This document shows positions 26,576 to 35,946 of a stretch of 64,000 nt of DNA, in pieces. Below the pieces are notes generated by a model. The model was not told where the DNA came from. It ran no database searches and saw only the letters and a list, made by a program, of their open reading frames with translations. Source of the stretch: Tabrizicola soli. Its GTDB lineage: Bacteria; Pseudomonadota; Alphaproteobacteria; Rhodobacterales; Rhodobacteraceae. Location: the NCBI RefSeq assembly GCF_015999335.1, contig NZ_JAEACP010000006.1, positions 62,001 to 126,000 of the forward strand. Direction: 5' to 3'. A program made the translations under genes and the position numbers. Within the stretch, counting starts at the first letter, position 1, and each line of letters starts with the position of its first letter.

Positions 26576-27919
26576 ATGACGATCAGGCTGATGACGGGCG
26601 CGGCCCTGCTGGCGCTTCTGGCGGCCTGCGGGCCGAAGGAGCTGGTCCTTCCGGGCGAGCGTTTCCCGGTCCGCGCCGACCTTGACGCCTCGCGCCCGGT
26701 CGAGGGCGAGCCCGCCCCGACCGCCCCGGCCGAGCCCGGCAATACCAGCCTGGCGATCGCGCTGCCGGGGCAGAGCAACACCGGCGAATGGACCCATCGC
26801 GGCGGCAATGCCCGCCACCTGATGCCGCATGCCGCCCTCTCGCCCACGCCGCAGCGGGTGTGGAGCGCGAATATCGGCGCGGGCTCCAGCCGCAGGGCCC
26901 GCATCGCGGCGGCCCCGGTCGTCTCGGGCGGACGGGTGTTCACGATGGACGCGGGCTCGGTCGTGACCGCGACCTCGACGGGGGGCGGCACGCTGTGGTC
27001 GGCCGACCTGACCGCCAGCTTCGACAAGGGCGGCGGCGTCTCGGGCGGCGGGCTGGCGGCGGGCGAGGGGCGGCTTTACGCCACCACCACCTATGGCGAG
27101 GTGGTGGCGCTGGACGCGGCCTCGGGCCAGGTGATCTGGCGCCAGCGCGTGGATGCCCCGGTGACCGGCGCGCCGGCGACGGATGGCAGCGCGGTCTATG
27201 TCAGCGCCCGCGACGGCTCGGCCTGGGCGATCGACGCGAGGGACGGCAAGGTCCTCTGGCAGGTCGTCGGCACCCCCGGGGCGTCCGGCTATCTCGGCAG
27301 CGCGGCCCCCACGGTCGGCGACCGCGCGGTGATCTTCCCCTCGTCCGGGGGCGATCTGATGGCGGTGCTGAAGATCGGCGGCGGCAACAAGATCTGGCAA
27401 TCCTCGCTGGCCGGCAAGCGGCTGGGCGCGGCCTATGCCCTGACCCCGGACGTGACGGCCGATGCGGTGATCGACGGCGGCACGCTCTATGCCGGCACCG
27501 GCTCGGGCCGGACGGTGGCGATGTCCTCCGCCTCGGGCGAGAAGATCTGGTCGGCGGGCGAGGGCGCGCTGGGCCCGGTCGCGGTGGCGGGCGGCTCGGT
27601 CTTCCTGGTCAACGACGAGGCCGAGCTGGTGCGCCTGGACGCCGCCACCGGCGCGGTGATCTGGTCGGTGCCGATGCCCTATTACACCAAGGAAAAGATC
27701 AGGAAGCGCAAGGGCATCTTCGCCCATTACGGCCCGGTCCTCGCGGGCGGGCGGGTGATGGTGGTGTCCTCCGACGGGTTGTTGCGCGCCTTCGATCCGG
27801 CCGACGGTTCGCTCACCTACACCGCCGAAATCCCCGGCGGGGCGGCCGCGCAGCCGGCCGTGGCGGGCGGCACGCTCTATGTCGTCGGCGGCAACGGGCA
27901 ACTTCACGCTTTCCGATAG
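26576..27919 (+). CDS. bamB: BamB-like outer membrane assembly lipoprotein (PQQ-like beta-propeller)
   Basis: 447 residues from ATG 26576. An in-frame ATG at 26534 would add 14 residues, but starting at 26576 places a lipoprotein signal (TGAALLALLAACG, Cys19) at the normal distance. The body consists of repeating blades of PQQ-like type: GGRVFTMDAGSVVTATST, EGRLYATTTYGEVVALDAASGQVIW, GSAVYVSARDGSAWAIDARDGKVLW, and so on through GGTLYVVGGNGQLHAF. BamB is the propeller scaffold of the BAM complex that inserts beta-barrel proteins. Context between a YfgM-like gene and der supports this over a PQQ dehydrogenase. Confidence 0.9.
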   Translation: MTIRLMTGAALLALLAACGPKELVLPGERFPVRADLDASRPVEGEPAPTAPAEPGNTSLAIALPGQSNTGEWTHRGGNARHLMPHAALSPTPQRVWSANIGAGSSRRARIAAAPVVSGGRVFTMDAGSVVTATSTGGGTLWSADLTASFDKGGGVSGGGLAAGEGRLYATTTYGEVVALDAASGQVIWRQRVDAPVTGAPATDGSAVYVSARDGSAWAIDARDGKVLWQVVGTPGASGYLGSAAPTVGDRAVIFPSSGGDLMAVLKIGGGNKIWQSSLAGKRLGAAYALTPDVTADAVIDGGTLYAGTGSGRTVAMSSASGEKIWSAGEGALGPVAVAGGSVFLVNDEAELVRLDAATGAVIWSVPMPYYTKEKIRKRKGIFAHYGPVLAGGRVMVVSSDGLLRAFDPADGSLTYTAEIPGGAAAQPAVAGGTLYVVGGNGQLHAFR

Positions 27920-27921
27920 GG

Positions 27922-27949
27922 GCGAAGCCGTGTATCTGGGCGGCTTCGC
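27922..27949 (+). other. Stem-loop between bamB and der
   Basis: GCGAAGCCG at 27922-27930 pairs perfectly with CGGCTTCGC at 27941-27949. No T-run follows and der starts 19 bases later, so it is more likely to affect mRNA stability or der translation than to terminate transcription. Confidence 0.45.
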
Positions 27950-27967
27950 GAAGCCTGGACGCAAGAC

Positions 27968-29437
27968 ATGACCTTCACCCTCGCCATCGTGGGCCGCCCG
28001 AATGTGGGCAAGTCGACGCTCTTCAACCGCCTCGTCGGCCGCAAGCTTGCGCTGGTCGACGACCAGCCCGGCGTGACCCGCGACCTGCGCGAGGGCGATG
28101 CGAAGCTTTTCGACCTGCGCTTCACCGTAATCGACACCGCGGGGCTGGAGGAGGTGACGGACGACAGCCTGCAAGGCCGGATGCGGCGGTTGACCGAGCG
28201 TGCCGTCGACATGGCCGATGTCTGCCTGTTCCTGATCGACGGCCGCGCCGGCGTCACCCCTTCGGACGAGGTCTTCGCCGACATCCTGCGCAAGAAGGCC
28301 GCCCGCGTCCTCCTCGGCGTGAACAAGGCCGAGGGCAAGGCGGGCGATTCCGGCGCGCTGGAGGCCTATTCGCTGGGCCTTGGCGAGCCGATCCGCCTCT
28401 CCGCCGAGCATGGCGAGGGGATGGACGATCTCTACCGCGCGCTGAAGCCCTTCGAGGAGGAATTCGCCCCCCGGGAAGCCGAGATGCTGCCGGAGACCGA
28501 CACCGACATTTCGGAAGACGAGGCCGAGCTAGAGGCGGACGATCAGGCCCACAAGCCCACCGCCGCCAAGCCCCTGCAGATCGCCGTCATCGGCCGTCCC
28601 AACGCCGGAAAATCCACCCTGATCAACAAGATCCTCGGCACCGACCGGATGCTGACAGGGCCGGAGGCCGGGATCACCCGCGACGCGATCTCGGTCCGCG
28701 CCGACTGGCAGGGCACGCCGATCAGGATCTGGGACACCGCCGGGATGCGCAAGAAGGCCAAGGTGGTGGAGAAGCTGGAAAAGCTCTCCGTCGCCGACGG
28801 CCTGCGCGCCGTGCGCTTCGCGGAAGTAGTGGTCGTCCTGCTCGACGTGGAAATCCCCTTCGAGGTGCAGGACCTGCGCATCGCCGACTTCGCCGAAACC
28901 GAAGGCCGGGCGGTGGTGGTCGCAGTCAACAAATGGGACCTCGAGGACGACAAGCAGGAAAAGCTGGCCGAGCTGAAGGAGATGTTCGAGCGTCTGCTTC
29001 CCCAGCTTCGCGGTGCGCCGCTGGTTACGGTCAGTGCCAAGACGGGCAGGGGCCTTGACCGCCTGCACGACGCGATCCTGAAGGCGCATGACGTCTGGAA
29101 CCGCCGCGTCCCCACGGCCAAGCTCAACTCCTGGCTCGGCGCGATGACCGAGGCGCATCCCCCGCCCGCCCCCGGTGGTCACCGGATCAAGCTGCGTTAC
29201 ATGACCCAGGCCAAGACCCGTCCGCCGGGCTTCGTGATCAAATGCTCGCGGCCCGACGAGCTGCCGGAGAGCTACAAGCGCTATCTGGTCAACGGGTTGC
29301 GCGACCATTTCGACATGCCGGGCACGCCGATCCGGCTGTTCCTGCGCTCACAGGGCGACCAGAACCCCTGGAAGGAACGCAAGTTCCACACACCCTCGCG
29401 GCTGCGCAAGCACAAGGAAAAGAATACCGGACAATGA
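27968..29437 (+). CDS. der: Ribosome biogenesis GTPase Der (EngA)
   Basis: 489 residues with two tandem GTPase domains and a C-terminal KH-like domain. Domain 1: P-loop [14 protein letters not shown], and NKAE where the usual fourth motif is NKxD. Domain 2: [18 protein letters not shown]. The KH-like end contains [20 protein letters not shown] and ends with a basic tail ([10 protein letters not shown]). Der is needed for 50S subunit maturation. An acidic linker joins the GTPase domains ([16 protein letters not shown]). A large inverted element follows at the convergent junction. Confidence 0.95.
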   Translation: MTFTLAIVGRPNVGKSTLFNRLVGRKLALVDDQPGVTRDLREGDAKLFDLRFTVIDTAGLEEVTDDSLQGRMRRLTERAVDMADVCLFLIDGRAGVTPSDEVFADILRKKAARVLLGVNKAEGKAGDSGALEAYSLGLGEPIRLSAEHGEGMDDLYRALKPFEEEFAPREAEMLPETDTDISEDEAELEADDQAHKPTAAKPLQIAVIGRPNAGKSTLINKILGTDRMLTGPEAGITRDAISVRADWQGTPIRIWDTAGMRKKAKVVEKLEKLSVADGLRAVRFAEVVVVLLDVEIPFEVQDLRIADFAETEGRAVVVAVNKWDLEDDKQEKLAELKEMFERLLPQLRGAPLVTVSAKTGRGLDRLHDAILKAHDVWNRRVPTAKLNSWLGAMTEAHPPPAPGGHRIKLRYMTQAKTRPPGFVIKCSRPDELPESYKRYLVNGLRDHFDMPGTPIRLFLRSQGDQNPWKERKFHTPSRLRKHKEKNTGQ

Positions 29438-29441
29438 ACCT

Positions 29442-29509
29442 GTAGGGTGGGCAATCTGCCCACCACCCCGTCCTCACCCCATGTAACCTGAGCAGATTGC
29501 CCACCCTAC
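29442..29509. repeat. GTAGGGTG-type inverted element at a convergent junction
   Basis: An 18-base arm GTAGGGTGGGCAATCTGC (29442-29459) is perfectly inverted at 29492-29509 around a 32-base loop. The left unit is itself palindromic (GGTGGGCA-ATC-TGCCCACC). The right arm contains the TAG stop codon of the minus-strand gene. Related elements occur at 41776 and 52110, also between convergent genes. It probably acts as a bidirectional terminator. Confidence 0.8.
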
Positions 29510-30207
29510 CGGCGCCGGGCCACTACCGTAACCGCCCCCAGCATCACGACCGCGCCAGCCAGCGCCAGCCAGGCCACGGTCGCGTTCAGCCCCCAGTTCG
29601 CCACCGTGATCCCGACCAGCGCCCAGACCACCGCCGCGCCATATTCCGGCACCCGGCCCAGCCGCAGCTGCATCCCCGCCGCCAGAAGCAGAACCCCCAG
29701 AATACAGACCACCGCGCTCGCCGTGTCGGTCAGCCAGCCCAGCCCCGCCAGCGTAACGCCCGAGGCCGCTCCCGCCGCTGCCGTGACCCAGCCTGCCAGA
29801 AGCGCAATCGGCGGCATCAGCCAAAGCCGGTCCTCGCGCCCGGTTCGCAGCACGGCGGTCAGGGCCGCCCCCAGCATGATCAGGATCGTCACCGTCGCCG
29901 CCACCGGCTGATCCTCGGCCAGCGCAACCCATGTGATCCCCAGGACCAGCGCCGCCATCAGCGGCAGTCGCGGCCGGTCCCAGGCCGGAGCGTCGGCCCG
30001 GCGCAGCAAGCCATAACCCGCATGCAGGATCAGCCCGACATAGATCACCAGCCAGATCGAGAAGGCATAGCCCGCCGGCTGCACCGAGGGTCGCAGCACC
30101 TCTACCGGAAAATCCTCGGGGTCATAGCCGTCGAAGCTGGGCAGCATCAGCGGCGTCAGCGCGAAGAGGATCGCCAGGCACAGCAGGAAAACGGCACGCA
30201 CGCGCAT
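29506..30207 (-). CDS. Integral membrane protein, distantly TspO/MBR-like
   Basis: 233 residues with about seven hydrophobic segments. The segment VQPAGYAFSIWLVIYVGLI is reminiscent of the tryptophan-rich sensory protein (TspO/MBR) superfamily in its extended form, which has more helices than the 160-residue TspO. An ancestral ligand-binding role (tetrapyrroles, lipids) is possible, but no binding residues can be verified. The stop codon TAG falls inside the inverted element at 29492-29509. It lies 54 bases from the end of serS on the same strand, so co-transcription is plausible. Confidence 0.65.
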   Translation of the reverse strand: MRVRAVFLLCLAILFALTPLMLPSFDGYDPEDFPVEVLRPSVQPAGYAFSIWLVIYVGLILHAGYGLLRRADAPAWDRPRLPLMAALVLGITWVALAEDQPVAATVTILIMLGAALTAVLRTGREDRLWLMPPIALLAGWVTAAAGAASGVTLAGLGWLTDTASAVVCILGVLLLAAGMQLRLGRVPEYGAAVVWALVGITVANWGLNATVAWLALAGAVVMLGAVTVVARRR

Positions 30208-30261
30208 CGGGTCTCTCCTCGAAGGTCGGGCGAAAACGCCTGCCGCCTCAACGGGTTCCCG

Positions 30262-31548
30262 TCAGGCGAGCTGGCCCTCCGCCGTGATCCGGCCCTTGCC
30301 GCCAAGATAGGGCACCAGCGCCGAAGGCAAGGTCACGCTGCCATCCGCCTCCTGCCCGTTCTCCAGCACCGCGATCAGGCAGCGCCCCACGGCGAGGCCC
30401 GATCCGTTCAGCGTCGCCACGAACTCCGGCTTGCCGCCCGCCGGACGATAGCGCGCGTTCATCCGCCGCGCCTGGAACTGGCCGCAGGTCGAGACGCTGG
30501 AAATCTCGCGGAAGGTGTTCTGCCCCGGCAGCCAGACCTCCAGGTCATGCGTCTTCTGCGCGCCGAATCCCATGTCGCCGGTGCAGAGGACGATGGTCCG
30601 GTAGGGCAGGCCCAGCCGCTGCAGCACCGCCTCGGCGCAGCCGGTCATTCTTTCGTGTTCGGCCAGCGCGGTTTCCGGGGTGCAGATCGTCACCATCTCG
30701 ACCTTCTCGAACTGGTGCTGCCGCAGCATCCCCGTGGTGTCCTTGCCTGCCGACCCGGCCTCGGACCGGAAGCAATGCGTGTGCGCGGTCAGCCGCAGGG
30801 GCAGGGCGGCCTCGTCCAGGATCTCGCCCGCGACCGAGTTGGTCAGCGTCACTTCCGAGGTCGGGATCAGCCACCAGCCGTTGGTGGTCTGATAGCTGTC
30901 CTCGGCGAATTTCGGCAGCTGGTTGGTGCCGTACATCGCCTCTTCCTTCACCAGGACCGGGGTCCAGGTCTCGGCGAGGCCATGCTCGCCGGTGTGCAGG
31001 TCCAGCATGAACTGCGCTAGCGCCCGATGGACGCGGGCCACCGCGCCGCGCAGGACGACGAAGCGGCTGCCCGAGAGCTTTGCAGCGGTGGCGAAGTCCA
31101 GGCCCCGCGCCGCGGGAATGTCGAAATGTTCCAACGGCTTGAACGCCATCTCGCGCGGCGTGCCCCAGCGGCGGATCTCGACGTTCGCGGTCTCGTCCGG
31201 CCCTTCGGGCACCTCGTCCAGCGCCATGTTCGGGATCCGCATCAGCGCGTCGCGCAGCATTGCGTCAAGCTTGTTGGCATTGTCGGTCAACTTGATCGCA
31301 TCGTTCTTCCGCAACGTCACCAGATCGCGCAGGCGGTTGAACTCCGCTTCATCGCCACTTGCCTTGGCGACGCCTGCCGCTTTCGATGCGGTATTTTGCT
31401 CGGCAGCGGCGGTTTCGGCTGCCCGGATTTCGATGCGACGGCCCTCATCCATATCGAGAAGCTCCGCCGACATGGGCGCCAGCCCACGCCGCGCCAGCGC
31501 CGCGTCGAAGGCGGCGGGGTTTTCGCGGATGAAGCGGATATCGTGCAT
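30262..31548 (-). CDS. serS: Serine--tRNA ligase
   Basis: 428 residues from ATG 31548 ([22 protein letters not shown]). The N-terminal coiled-coil tRNA-binding arm spans about residues 25-105. The class II catalytic core follows, with motif 2 [27 protein letters not shown] and motif 3 [39 protein letters not shown] is the serine-specific segment. It charges tRNA-Ser, and tRNA-Sec where present. Upstream of 31548 the frame remains open, but that extension is low-complexity and not conserved. Confidence 0.96.
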   Translation of the reverse strand: MHDIRFIRENPAAFDAALARRGLAPMSAELLDMDEGRRIEIRAAETAAAEQNTASKAAGVAKASGDEAEFNRLRDLVTLRKNDAIKLTDNANKLDAMLRDALMRIPNMALDEVPEGPDETANVEIRRWGTPREMAFKPLEHFDIPAARGLDFATAAKLSGSRFVVLRGAVARVHRALAQFMLDLHTGEHGLAETWTPVLVKEEAMYGTNQLPKFAEDSYQTTNGWWLIPTSEVTLTNSVAGEILDEAALPLRLTAHTHCFRSEAGSAGKDTTGMLRQHQFEKVEMVTICTPETALAEHERMTGCAEAVLQRLGLPYRTIVLCTGDMGFGAQKTHDLEVWLPGQNTFREISSVSTCGQFQARRMNARYRPAGGKPEFVATLNGSGLAVGRCLIAVLENGQEADGSVTLPSALVPYLGGKGRITAEGQLA

Positions 31549-31732
31549 GGTCTGGCCCTCTGGAACGCTTACGCCGGCGCTTATGCCCGATTGCGGGGGC
31601 GGTGGGAAGGTGTCGGCAGAGGCCCCCGGAGCGCGCGCGCCCTCTGGCAATGGGGCGCGAAAGGCCTTACATGGGCGACAATCGAACGGGCCGCCCCATG
31701 CAGGGCCGCCCGCCCCGCAGGAAAGGATGCCC

Positions 31733-32062
31733 ATGTTCGTCACTCCCGCCTTCGCCCAGGCCGCAGGTGCCCCCTCGTCCGGGGCCGCAATCGCGCAGTT
31801 CCTGCCGATCGTGCTGATCTTCGTGATCTTCTACTTCCTGCTCATCCGTCCGCAGCAGAAGAAGATGAAGGACCACCGCGCCATGGTCGAGGCGCTGCGG
31901 CGGGGCGACCAGGTCGTGACCTCTGGCGGGATCGTCGGCAAGGTCTCGAAGGTGCAGGAAGACGGCATGGTCGAGGTCGAGATCGCCGACGGCGTCAAGG
32001 TCAAGGTGATCCGGCACACGATCAGCCAGGTCCTGAACAAGACCGAACCGGCGGCGAGCTGA
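31733..32062 (+). CDS. yajC: Preprotein translocase accessory subunit YajC
   Basis: 109 residues. ATG 31733 is favoured over ATG 31727 because AGGAAAGG at 31719-31726 is then correctly spaced. One membrane helix, [19 protein letters not shown], is followed by the family motif [10 protein letters not shown], and then a small beta domain [27 protein letters not shown]. YajC associates with SecDF. It lies four bases before secD in the same operon and is divergent from serS. Confidence 0.93.
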   Translation: MFVTPAFAQAAGAPSSGAAIAQFLPIVLIFVIFYFLLIRPQQKKMKDHRAMVEALRRGDQVVTSGGIVGKVSKVQEDGMVEVEIADGVKVKVIRHTISQVLNKTEPAAS

Positions 32063-32065
32063 ACC

Positions 32066-33733
32066 ATGTCATCCACGGCGCTGTGGAAGCGCGGCCTGAT
32101 CCTGATGATCTGCGCCTGGGGTATCCTGGCCGCAGTGCCGAACCTGTTCTATACGCGGGTCGAGCAGCATAACGACGCCGCGGCGGCCATCGCGGCCGCG
32201 GGCGGCACCGCGACCCCGGACCAGGCAGCGGCGCTGGCCGAATGGCCCGGCGTCCTGCCCTCGGCGCTGATGAACCTCGGCCTCGACCTGCGTGGCGGCG
32301 CGCATCTTCTGGCCGAGGTCCGGGTCGAGGACGTCTACAAGAGCCGGATCGACGCGCTCTGGCCCGAGGTGCGCGATGCCCTGCGCGGCTTGCGCGACCA
32401 GGTCGGCAACGTCCGCCGCGCGCCCTCGCCCGAGGGGGTGCTGCGGGTCACGATCGAGAATCCCGCAGGCATGGCCGCCGCGCTGGAGGCGGTGCGCGGC
32501 CTCGGCAGCAGCGTGGTCACCCTGACCGGCGTCGGCCAGAGCACGCTGGACGTCACCTCGCAGGACAGCGACATCATCGTCCAGCTCTCCGAGGCCGAGA
32601 AGCGCGCCACCGACGAGCGCACGATCCAGCAGTCGCTGGAGATCATCCGCCGCCGCGTCGACCAGGCCGGCACGCGCGAGCCGACGATCCAGCGCCAGGG
32701 CCAGGACCGGATCCTGATCCAGGTGCCCGGCATCGGCTCGGCGCAGGAGCTGAAGGACCTGATCGGCACCACGGCGAAGCTGACCTTCAACGCGGTCGTC
32801 AGCCGCACCACCGATGCCGGGGCGAAACCGGGGCCGCGCAACCTTCTTCTGCCTTCGGTGGACGAGAAGGGGGTCTACTACATCGTCGAGGAAAGCCCGG
32901 TCGTCTCGGGCGAGGACCTCGTGGATGCGCAACCCTCGTTCGACCAGAACAACAAGCCCTCGGTCAGCTTCCGCTTCGACACCACCGGCGCGCGCAAGTT
33001 CGGCGACTATACTGCCGCCAACATCGGCGCCCCCTTCGCCATCGTGCTGGACAACGAGGTGATCTCGGCCCCGGTGATCCAGAGCCACATTCCCGGCGGC
33101 TCGGGCATCATCACCGGCAGCTTCACGGTCGAGGAATCGACCAACCTCGCCATCCTTCTGCGCGCGGGGGCCCTGCCGGCCGAGATGAACTTCCTGGAAG
33201 AACGCACCATCGGGCCGGAACTCGGCCAGGATTCGATCGACGCAGGCAAGGCTGCGGGCCTGGTCGGCATGGTCGCGGTCGCGGTCTACATGATCGCCTC
33301 CTATGGCTGGTTCGGGATGATGGCGAACATCGCGCTCACCATCAACATCGCGCTGATCATGGCGGTGCTCTCGACCATCGGCGCGACGCTGACCCTGCCG
33401 GGGATCGCCGGGATCGTGCTGACCATGGGCATGGCGGTCGACGCCAACGTGCTGATCTACGAGAGGATGCGCGAAGAGCTGCGCGACGGCGGCAATCCGC
33501 GCCGCGCCATCGAGATGGGCTTCGAACGGGCCTTCTCGGCGATCATGGACTCGAACGTGACCGGGCTTCTGACGGCCGTCATCATGTTCTGGCTCGGCTC
33601 GGGCCCGGTGCGCGGCTTCGCCGTCACGCTGGGGCTGGGGATCCTGACATCCATGTTCACCGCCGTCTATGTGACGCGCTTCATCGTCGAGCTGTGGTTC
33701 GACCTGAGGCGGCCCAAGGCGATCGTGGTCTGA
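32066..33733 (+). CDS. secD: Protein translocase subunit SecD
   Basis: 555 residues. The first helix near the N-terminus is followed by the SecD hallmark NLGLDLRGGAHLL. The large periplasmic P1 region contains RRRVDQAGTREPTIQRQG. The C-terminal five-helix bundle has GLVGMVAVAVYMIASYGWFG and GMAVDANVLIYERMREEL. SecDF uses the proton gradient to pull preproteins out of SecYEG on the periplasmic side. secF follows after 17 bases. Confidence 0.95.
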   Translation: MSSTALWKRGLILMICAWGILAAVPNLFYTRVEQHNDAAAAIAAAGGTATPDQAAALAEWPGVLPSALMNLGLDLRGGAHLLAEVRVEDVYKSRIDALWPEVRDALRGLRDQVGNVRRAPSPEGVLRVTIENPAGMAAALEAVRGLGSSVVTLTGVGQSTLDVTSQDSDIIVQLSEAEKRATDERTIQQSLEIIRRRVDQAGTREPTIQRQGQDRILIQVPGIGSAQELKDLIGTTAKLTFNAVVSRTTDAGAKPGPRNLLLPSVDEKGVYYIVEESPVVSGEDLVDAQPSFDQNNKPSVSFRFDTTGARKFGDYTAANIGAPFAIVLDNEVISAPVIQSHIPGGSGIITGSFTVEESTNLAILLRAGALPAEMNFLEERTIGPELGQDSIDAGKAAGLVGMVAVAVYMIASYGWFGMMANIALTINIALIMAVLSTIGATLTLPGIAGIVLTMGMAVDANVLIYERMREELRDGGNPRRAIEMGFERAFSAIMDSNVTGLLTAVIMFWLGSGPVRGFAVTLGLGILTSMFTAVYVTRFIVELWFDLRRPKAIVV

Positions 33734-33750
33734 CCGGAGGTATGTGAAAA

Positions 33751-34722
33751 ATGGCCTGGCGCCTGCGGCTCGTCCCCGAAAAGACCAACATCGACTTCTT
33801 CAAGATCCAGTGGCTGACCTTCGGCTCCTCCATCGCGGCCATGGTCGCCTCGGTGGTGATCATTCTGGTCATGGGGCTGAACTTCGGCATCGACTTCCGG
33901 GGCGGCACCACGATCCGCACCGAATCGACCACCCCGGTGGATGTGGGCGCCTATCGCGAGGCGCTCTCGACCCTCGGCCTGGGCGATGTCTCGATCTCCG
34001 AGGTCTTCGACCCCGCCTTCCGCCCCGACCAGCATGTCTCGATGATCCGCATCTCGGCCCGTGAGGGCGAGGAGGCCGTCACCCCGGCCGTGATCGCCGA
34101 GGTCGAGACCGCACTGAAGACGGTCGATCCGGCGATCCTGTTTCCGGCCGTGGAATCGGTCGGGCCCAAGGTCTCGGAGGAGCTGATCACCTCGGCGCTG
34201 CTGTCGGTGCTGGCGGGCGCGGCGGGGATCCTGTTCTACGTCTGGGTCCGCTTCGAATGGCAGTTCGCTGTCGGCACCGTGGCGGCCCTGGTCCATGACG
34301 TGCTGGTGACGGTCGGGATCTTCTCGCTGTTCCAGATCAAGTTCGACCTGACCATCGTCGCGGCGCTGCTGACCATCCTCGGCTATTCGGTCAACGACAC
34401 GGTGGTGATCTTCGACCGCCTGCGCGAGAACCTGGCGAAATACAAGCAGATGCCCCTGCGCGACCTGATGAACCTGACCACCAACGAGACGCTGTCGCGC
34501 ACGATCATGACCGCGAGCACCACGCTGATCTCGCTGATCGTGCTGGTCTTCTTCGGCGGCGACGTGATCCGGGGCTTCGTCTTCGCGATGATCCTGGGCG
34601 TCATCCTGGGCAGCTATTCGACGCTCTACATGGCGAAGAACATCGTGCTGATGCTGGGGGTCGACCGGGGCGACAAGCCGAAGAAGTCGAACAAGGGCGA
34701 ATTCGCCGACGTGGACGCCTGA
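33751..34722 (+). CDS. secF: Protein translocase subunit SecF
   Basis: 323 residues. The membrane partner of SecD. The signature NFGIDFRGGTTI follows the first helix. The C-terminal helices contain ILFYVWVRFEWQFAVG, LTILGYSVNDTVVIFDRLREN and GDVIRGFVFAMILGVILGSYSTLY. The last residues are charged (DKPKKSNKGEFADVDA). RBS GGAGG lies 12 bases before the ATG. The Mth938-like gene follows after nine bases. Confidence 0.95.
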   Translation: MAWRLRLVPEKTNIDFFKIQWLTFGSSIAAMVASVVIILVMGLNFGIDFRGGTTIRTESTTPVDVGAYREALSTLGLGDVSISEVFDPAFRPDQHVSMIRISAREGEEAVTPAVIAEVETALKTVDPAILFPAVESVGPKVSEELITSALLSVLAGAAGILFYVWVRFEWQFAVGTVAALVHDVLVTVGIFSLFQIKFDLTIVAALLTILGYSVNDTVVIFDRLRENLAKYKQMPLRDLMNLTTNETLSRTIMTASTTLISLIVLVFFGGDVIRGFVFAMILGVILGSYSTLYMAKNIVLMLGVDRGDKPKKSNKGEFADVDA

Positions 34723-34731
34723 GGGGGCCCG

Positions 34732-35085
34732 ATGCGGCTGACCGAAGTCACCTATGGCAGCGCGATGCCGATCGAGGGCTACGGTCCCGGCTTCTTCCGC
34801 GTAGGCGGTCATGTCCTGCGCGGGCCCTGCCTGATCACCCCCTGGGACGCAGGCCCCTGGGGCGGGCTGGAGGATACGGCGGCCCCCCTGTCGCTGGCGG
34901 GCCGGATCGACGTGCTCTTCGTCGGCACCGGAGCGACGATCGCCCATGTGCCGCCGGACTTCCGCGCGGCGCTGGAGGGGCAGGGGATCGGGGTGGAGAT
35001 CATGGCCTCGCCCACTGCCTGCCGCACCTACAACGTGCTTCTGGGCGAGGGGCGGCGGGTGGCGGTGGCGCTGCTGCCGGTGTGA
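34732..35085 (+). CDS. Mth938-like (DUF498) domain protein
   Basis: 117 residues: MRLTEVTYGSAMPIEGYGPG, then GHVLRGPCLITPWDAGPWGG, IDVLFVGTGATIAHVP and EIMASPTACRTYNVLLGEGRRVAVALLPV. This is the compact Mth938 fold; the eukaryotic relative NDUFAF3 assists complex I assembly. The bacterial role is unproven. Its placement directly after secF and before ccmA is conserved in Rhodobacterales as far as I know. Two tandem AT-rich palindromes lie just after its stop. Confidence 0.88.
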   Translation: MRLTEVTYGSAMPIEGYGPGFFRVGGHVLRGPCLITPWDAGPWGGLEDTAAPLSLAGRIDVLFVGTGATIAHVPPDFRAALEGQGIGVEIMASPTACRTYNVLLGEGRRVAVALLPV

Positions 35086-35088
35086 GGC

Positions 35089-35132
35089 CAAAAGTTTTCG
35101 AAAACTTTTGCAAATTCCTTCGAAGGAATTTG
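35089..35132. repeat. Two tandem perfect 22-base AT-rich palindromes
   Basis: CAAAAGTTTTCGAAAACTTTTG (35089-35110, 22 bases; core TTCGAA) is followed without a gap by a second perfect 22-base palindrome at 35111-35132, also centred on TTCGAA. The pair is bracketed by GGCC. It starts four bases after the stop of the Mth938-like gene, 127 bases before ccmA. A comparable palindrome lies between glnB and glnA. Confidence 0.85.
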
Positions 35133-35258
35133 GCCCCCGTCACCAATGTTGCGCCACATGCTGCCGGGCCTGGACCTTCCCCGGACACCGAACAACTGCG
35201 CGCGCCGACTTGACCATTCCCCTTTTCGCCCCGCCTTCCATGCGCTAGGCCTTGCCGC

Positions 35259-35876
35259 ATGATACTGGAGACCACCGATCTTTCCGTCGCGCGCGGCGGG
35301 GTGACCGTCCTGGCCGGGCTGGGCTTTGCGGTCGGCGCCGGGCAGGCGCTGGTCCTGCGCGGGCCGAACGGTTCGGGCAAGACGACGCTTCTGCGCACGC
35401 TGGCGGGGCTGCAGCCGCCGGTCGCGGGGCGGGTCATGCTCTCGCCCGATGCCGTCGCCTATGCCGCCCATGCCGACGGGCTGAAATCCACCCTGACCGT
35501 GGCCGAGAACCTGGCTTTCTGGGCCAGCATCTACGGCGGCCCCCCGCCCGAGCGCGCCATCGCGGCGCTGGACCTTGCCGGCCTGATCCGCCGCCGGGCG
35601 GGCGAGCTTTCCGCCGGCCAGAAGCGCCGCCTCGGCCTGGCGCGTCTGCTGGTCACCGGCCGTCCGCTCTGGCTGCTGGACGAGCCGACGGTCAGCCTCG
35701 ACGTGGCCTCGGTCGCGCTGTTCGCGGCGGTGGTGCGCGAGCATCTGCGGCAGGGCGGGGCGGCGGTCATCGCGACGCATGTCGACCTCGGCCTGCCCGA
35801 GGCGCGGATCCTCGACCTCGACCCCTATCGCACCCGGGTCCTGGCCCGCGACGGTTTCGACGAGGCTTTCGCATGA
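35259..35876 (+). CDS. ccmA: Heme exporter ATP-binding protein CcmA
   Basis: 205 residues, a short ABC ATPase without accessory domain. Walker [10 protein letters not shown], signature [15 protein letters not shown], Walker [13 protein letters not shown] and switch IATHVDLGL are all visible. With CcmB and CcmC it forms the CcmABCD complex that releases holo-CcmE for cytochrome c maturation. It starts the ccmABCDG run; a 70-base spacer with a repeated element separates it from ccmB. Confidence 0.94.
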   Translation: MILETTDLSVARGGVTVLAGLGFAVGAGQALVLRGPNGSGKTTLLRTLAGLQPPVAGRVMLSPDAVAYAAHADGLKSTLTVAENLAFWASIYGGPPPERAIAALDLAGLIRRRAGELSAGQKRRLGLARLLVTGRPLWLLDEPTVSLDVASVALFAAVVREHLRQGGAAVIATHVDLGLPEARILDLDPYRTRVLARDGFDEAFA

Positions 35877-35898
35877 TCCGTGGCACCTGTGTCCGCTG

Positions 35899-35930
35899 CC
35901 GGAGCCTTCGGCGGGAGTATCTGGAAAAAG
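35899..35930 (+). repeat. GCCTTCGGCGGGAGTAT-type intergenic element
   Basis: The sequence CCGGAGCCTTCGGCGGGAGT followed by ATCTGGAAAAAG has a small hairpin (CCGGAG/CTTCGG type) and then the GGAGTATyTGG motif. The minus strand at 8867-8912 carries a related GAGTATTTGACCAAG after a GC hairpin. I recall similar spacers in many Rhodobacterales genomes; the function is unknown. Here it sits in the short spacer between ccmA and ccmB. Confidence 0.5.
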
Positions 35931-35946
35931 CGCAAGGGGGCAGGGC

